Assembly (NCBI GenBank): GCA_002746295.2
Contig: NVWS02000057.1
Coordinates: forward strand, 1-47,329
Length of the DNA stretch: 47,329 nt
Origin: Zetaproteobacteria bacterium
Lineage (GTDB): Bacteria > Pseudomonadota > Zetaproteobacteria > Mariprofundales > Mariprofundaceae
Reading direction: 5' to 3'
Positions 45,345 through 47,329 of this stretch are shown here, one piece after another. The notes under the pieces are model-generated. The model did no database searches. It was given only the letters and a program-made list of their open reading frames with translations, and was not told where the DNA came from. Position 1 is the stretch's first letter, and the number at the start of each line of letters is the position of its first letter. A program made the translations under genes and the position numbers.

Positions 45345-46141
45345 GTCGCTTATCGGATGTTTTTTCTCGCTGTAAATCAGCACATCGATCAGCCTTGGTG
45401 AGTTACCTGACCGCTGGTGATCCTAATATTAAAACCTCTGAAATATTGTTAAACACGCTGGCAGCACAAAGTGATATTTTAGAAATTGGTATGCCTTTTT
45501 CCGATCCCATGGCAGATGGACCTGTGATTCAAGCTGCCAGTGAACGTGCTTTGGCAGCAGGCACGCATATTCAAGATGTTTTTCGACTCACCGCTCAAGT
45601 GCGTCAACAACACCCTGATTTGGGTATTGTCTTGATGGGCTACGCCAATATTCCTTTTGTTTTAGGTTTTGAGAACTTTGCCAAACAAGCCGTATCGGCA
45701 GGTGCTGATGCTGTTCTTTTGGTGGATATTCCACCTGAAGAAGGGCATATTTGTGATGCAATTTTTCAACAGTATGGGCTTGATCGTATTCTTTTACTTT
45801 CGCCCACCTCAACAGAAGAGCGTATTCAATTGGTGTGTAAACATGCCAGTGGCTTTATTTATTATGTTTCTTTAAATGGCATCACAGGTGCAGATATGGG
45901 AGACATGGCAGCTATTGAACAGCAAGTTGGTCATATTCGAAAACATACAACATTGCCCCTGTGCGTTGGTTTTGGTGTTAAAACTGCCAAACAAGCCCAA
46001 GAGGTGGGTAATTTTGCCGATGGTGTGGTGATTGGCAGTCATTTTGTTCACACCATTCCCACACATATCGCTGATTTAGAAACCATGAATCAAGCTTTAA
46101 AACAAGCATCTTTATCCATCAAAGAAGCATTACTCGCATGA
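45341..46141 (+). CDS. trpA: Tryptophan synthase alpha chain
   Basis: Cleaves indole-3-glycerol phosphate to indole, which is channelled to TrpB. 266 residues, TIM barrel. Catalytic Glu in [19 protein letters not shown], Asp in [12 protein letters not shown], phosphate loop [11 protein letters not shown] and [21 protein letters not shown] is the usual loop 6. Overlaps trpB and the next gene by four bases each. Confidence 0.95.
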   Translation: MSRLSDVFSRCKSAHRSALVSYLTAGDPNIKTSEILLNTLAAQSDILEIGMPFSDPMADGPVIQAASERALAAGTHIQDVFRLTAQVRQQHPDLGIVLMGYANIPFVLGFENFAKQAVSAGADAVLLVDIPPEEGHICDAIFQQYGLDRILLLSPTSTEERIQLVCKHASGFIYYVSLNGITGADMGDMAAIEQQVGHIRKHTTLPLCVGFGVKTAKQAQEVGNFADGVVIGSHFVHTIPTHIADLETMNQALKQASLSIKEALLA

Positions 46142-46923
46142 AAATTCGTGTGCTAGGATGTTATGGTGGGCAACTTTTAGGCTTTCACCTCAGCTCCTTT
46201 CTCATCAATGATAGCATCTTACTGGATGCAGGCGCGCCTACTGTCTGCTTAACCTTGGAAGAACAACGTCATATTGAGCATATTTTTGTTTCTCACACAC
46301 ACTTGGATCATATCCAAGACATTGCTTTTTTATCCGATAACCGTTCTTTGAAACGCCTTTCAGGTGAAATTGTGAACCGATGTATCACCATTCATAGTGT
46401 TCAAGAAAACTTGGATATTTTATCCAAACACTTTCTCAACAACCTTGTCTGGCCCGATTTCACCATGATTCCAAATTCTGAAGACCCCATCCTTAAACTA
46501 CAAGCGATTGAAAACTACCAAGCCTCTGTTATTGATGGTTTAAGTATTACGCCCATCCCCATGAATCACCCCGTGCCATGCACGGGTTTTTTACTGGATC
46601 AAGATGGCAAACAATTTATCTATTCTGCGGATACAGGCGTGAGCGATGCCATTTGGGATGTTGCCAATGCCCAACCCAACTTATGCGGACTCATCATTGA
46701 TTGTTCATTCCCCAATGATTATGAATTTTTAGCCAATATCAGTGGTCACATGACCCCCAAGCAAATGGCACAAGACCTCAAAAAACTCAATAAACTGGGC
46801 GAAGTTCCCATTTATCTATTCCATATGAAGCCCGAAACACTCGCCATCATGAGCAAAGAAATTGATAAAGAAAATATTCCTCACTTGCGCATGCTCACGC
46901 AAGTGGATGAATTCTTACTGTAA
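46138..46923 (+). CDS. Metallo-beta-lactamase-fold hydrolase, class II cyclic-nucleotide phosphodiesterase-like
   Basis: 261 residues. The metal motif is HTHLDHIQD (about residues 53-61), with further ligands likely in PMNHPVPCTGF, YSADTG and the His of NISGHMTPKQM. The N-terminus ([25 protein letters not shown]) and the family order resemble class II 3',5'-cyclic-nucleotide phosphodiesterases (CpdP/PDE1 type), which hydrolyse cAMP. No substrate can be proven. It lies in an overlap chain with trpA and 10 bases before accD, so it is cotranscribed with biosynthetic genes; a Crp/Fnr gene with a cAMP-like binding cassette lies 7 kb upstream. Confidence 0.75.
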   Translation: MKIRVLGCYGGQLLGFHLSSFLINDSILLDAGAPTVCLTLEEQRHIEHIFVSHTHLDHIQDIAFLSDNRSLKRLSGEIVNRCITIHSVQENLDILSKHFLNNLVWPDFTMIPNSEDPILKLQAIENYQASVIDGLSITPIPMNHPVPCTGFLLDQDGKQFIYSADTGVSDAIWDVANAQPNLCGLIIDCSFPNDYEFLANISGHMTPKQMAQDLKKLNKLGEVPIYLFHMKPETLAIMSKEIDKENIPHLRMLTQVDEFLL

Positions 46924-46933
46924 GGACTCCCCC

Positions 46934-47329
46934 ATGAACTGGATTACACGCCTGATTGAAAACCCAACATCATTGTTATCTTCCAACCCTGAAAGCAATA
47001 CACCCGAAGGTCTATGGGTCAAATGCCCTGGATGTTCTGAAACCTTATACAATAAAGAGTTGGAACGCTCAAACATGGTCTGCCCACGCTGTTCTCAGCA
47101 CTTGCGCATTGGTGCTGAAGAACGTGCCAACTATTTATTTGACGACAGCTGCTATCAAGAACTGGATGCTCAACTGCATTCGACCGACCCACTCAATTTT
47201 AAAGATCTAAAACGCTATAAGGATCGCCTGAAAGATGCCGATAAAAAAGTTGGCAAGCACGATGCCATGCGTAATTACTTGGGCATGATTGAAAACATTC
47301 AAACATCTGTCTCTATATTTGAATTCAAA
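46934..47329 (+). CDS. accD: Acetyl-CoA carboxylase carboxyltransferase beta subunit (5' part; runs off the window)
   Basis: The first 132 codons are open to the window end. N-terminal C4 zinc ribbon: WVKCPGCSETLYNKELE then MVCPRCSQHLRI; then ANYLFDDSCYQELDAQL, DPLNFKDLKRYKDRL and the beginning of the carboxyltransferase domain. AccD with AccA transfers CO2 from biotin to acetyl-CoA to start fatty acid synthesis. The trpFBA-accD order is common in proteobacteria. It starts 10 bases after the hydrolase gene. Confidence 0.93.
   Translation, partial: MNWITRLIENPTSLLSSNPESNTPEGLWVKCPGCSETLYNKELERSNMVCPRCSQHLRIGAEERANYLFDDSCYQELDAQLHSTDPLNFKDLKRYKDRLKDADKKVGKHDAMRNYLGMIENIQTSVSIFEFK

Overview
The window is a gene-dense stretch of a Gram-negative proteobacterial chromosome. 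Evidence: a type IV pilus cluster with sigma-54-type PilS/PilR, LspA, Rho, SlyX, UbiE/UbiJ/UbiB, DapD (succinylase route), GlmS/GlmU and a complete F1Fo ATP synthase operon. A dusB-ntrB-ntrC operon (the alphaproteobacterial nifR3-ntrBC order), a gammaproteobacteria-like ubiE-ubiJ-ubiB run and a split B12-dependent ribonucleotide reductase occur together. That mixture suggests a deep or unusual proteobacterial lineage; a Zetaproteobacterium (Mariprofundus/Ghiorsea-like) is my guess from gene content, not proven here. Base composition looks moderately AT-rich throughout, without an obvious foreign island.

Layout. 1-1070: decayed IS1-type insertion sequence. 1106-9295 (minus): an orphan GspE/PilB-type ATPase with six tandem c-di-GMP-type motifs, dapD, slyX, an AI-2E/PerM-type permease, a Bfd-like ferredoxin, a small membrane protein, lspA, rho with a long Asn/Arg-rich N-terminus, and coaE. 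9312-20181 (minus): tightly packed glmU-glmS-aroE-pilB-pilC-pilS-pilR-pilD, continuing into coaE. 20182-20559: intergenic region with the glmU promoter and the atp terminator. 20560-27483 (minus): atpIBEFHAGDC. 27590-30388 (minus): split class II ribonucleotide reductase, with an NrdR-type operator pair on its promoter. 30623-34081 (plus): ubiE-ubiJ-ubiB-rnhA. 34082-34331: a 250-bp MITE-like element with perfect ends and a target duplication. 34328-37808 (minus): dusB-ntrB-ntrC. 37965-38974 (plus): DUF190 protein and a Crp/Fnr regulator. 39023-39097: initiator tRNA-Met with promoter and terminator. 39228-43286 (plus): psd, pssA, leuA and a PyrK-like flavoprotein. 43441-47329 (plus): trpF-trpB-trpA, a metallo-beta-lactamase-fold hydrolase and the 5' part of accD.

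How the genes work together. The genes are mostly housekeeping: peptidoglycan precursors (glmU, glmS, dapD), shikimate/tryptophan/leucine synthesis, ubiquinone, phosphatidylethanolamine (psd, pssA), fatty acids (accD), ATP synthesis and dNTPs. A type IV pilus assembly and regulation set sits inside the cell-envelope operon, and a second, more heavily regulated-looking pilus/secretion-type ATPase lies nearby.

Most notable observations: (1) the MITE-like element lies exactly at the tail-to-tail end of rnhA and ntrC, and its terminal repeat supplies a new ntrC stop codon; (2) a leucine-rich leader peptide plus terminator/antiterminator before leuA forms a full attenuation system, possibly with a leaderless leader ORF; (3) six MshEN-type 24-residue motifs with exact 29-residue spacing lie in the first ATPase; (4) phased NrdR-like boxes sit inside the nrdJ promoter; (5) Rho has a low-complexity Asn-rich extension with GRPR motifs.
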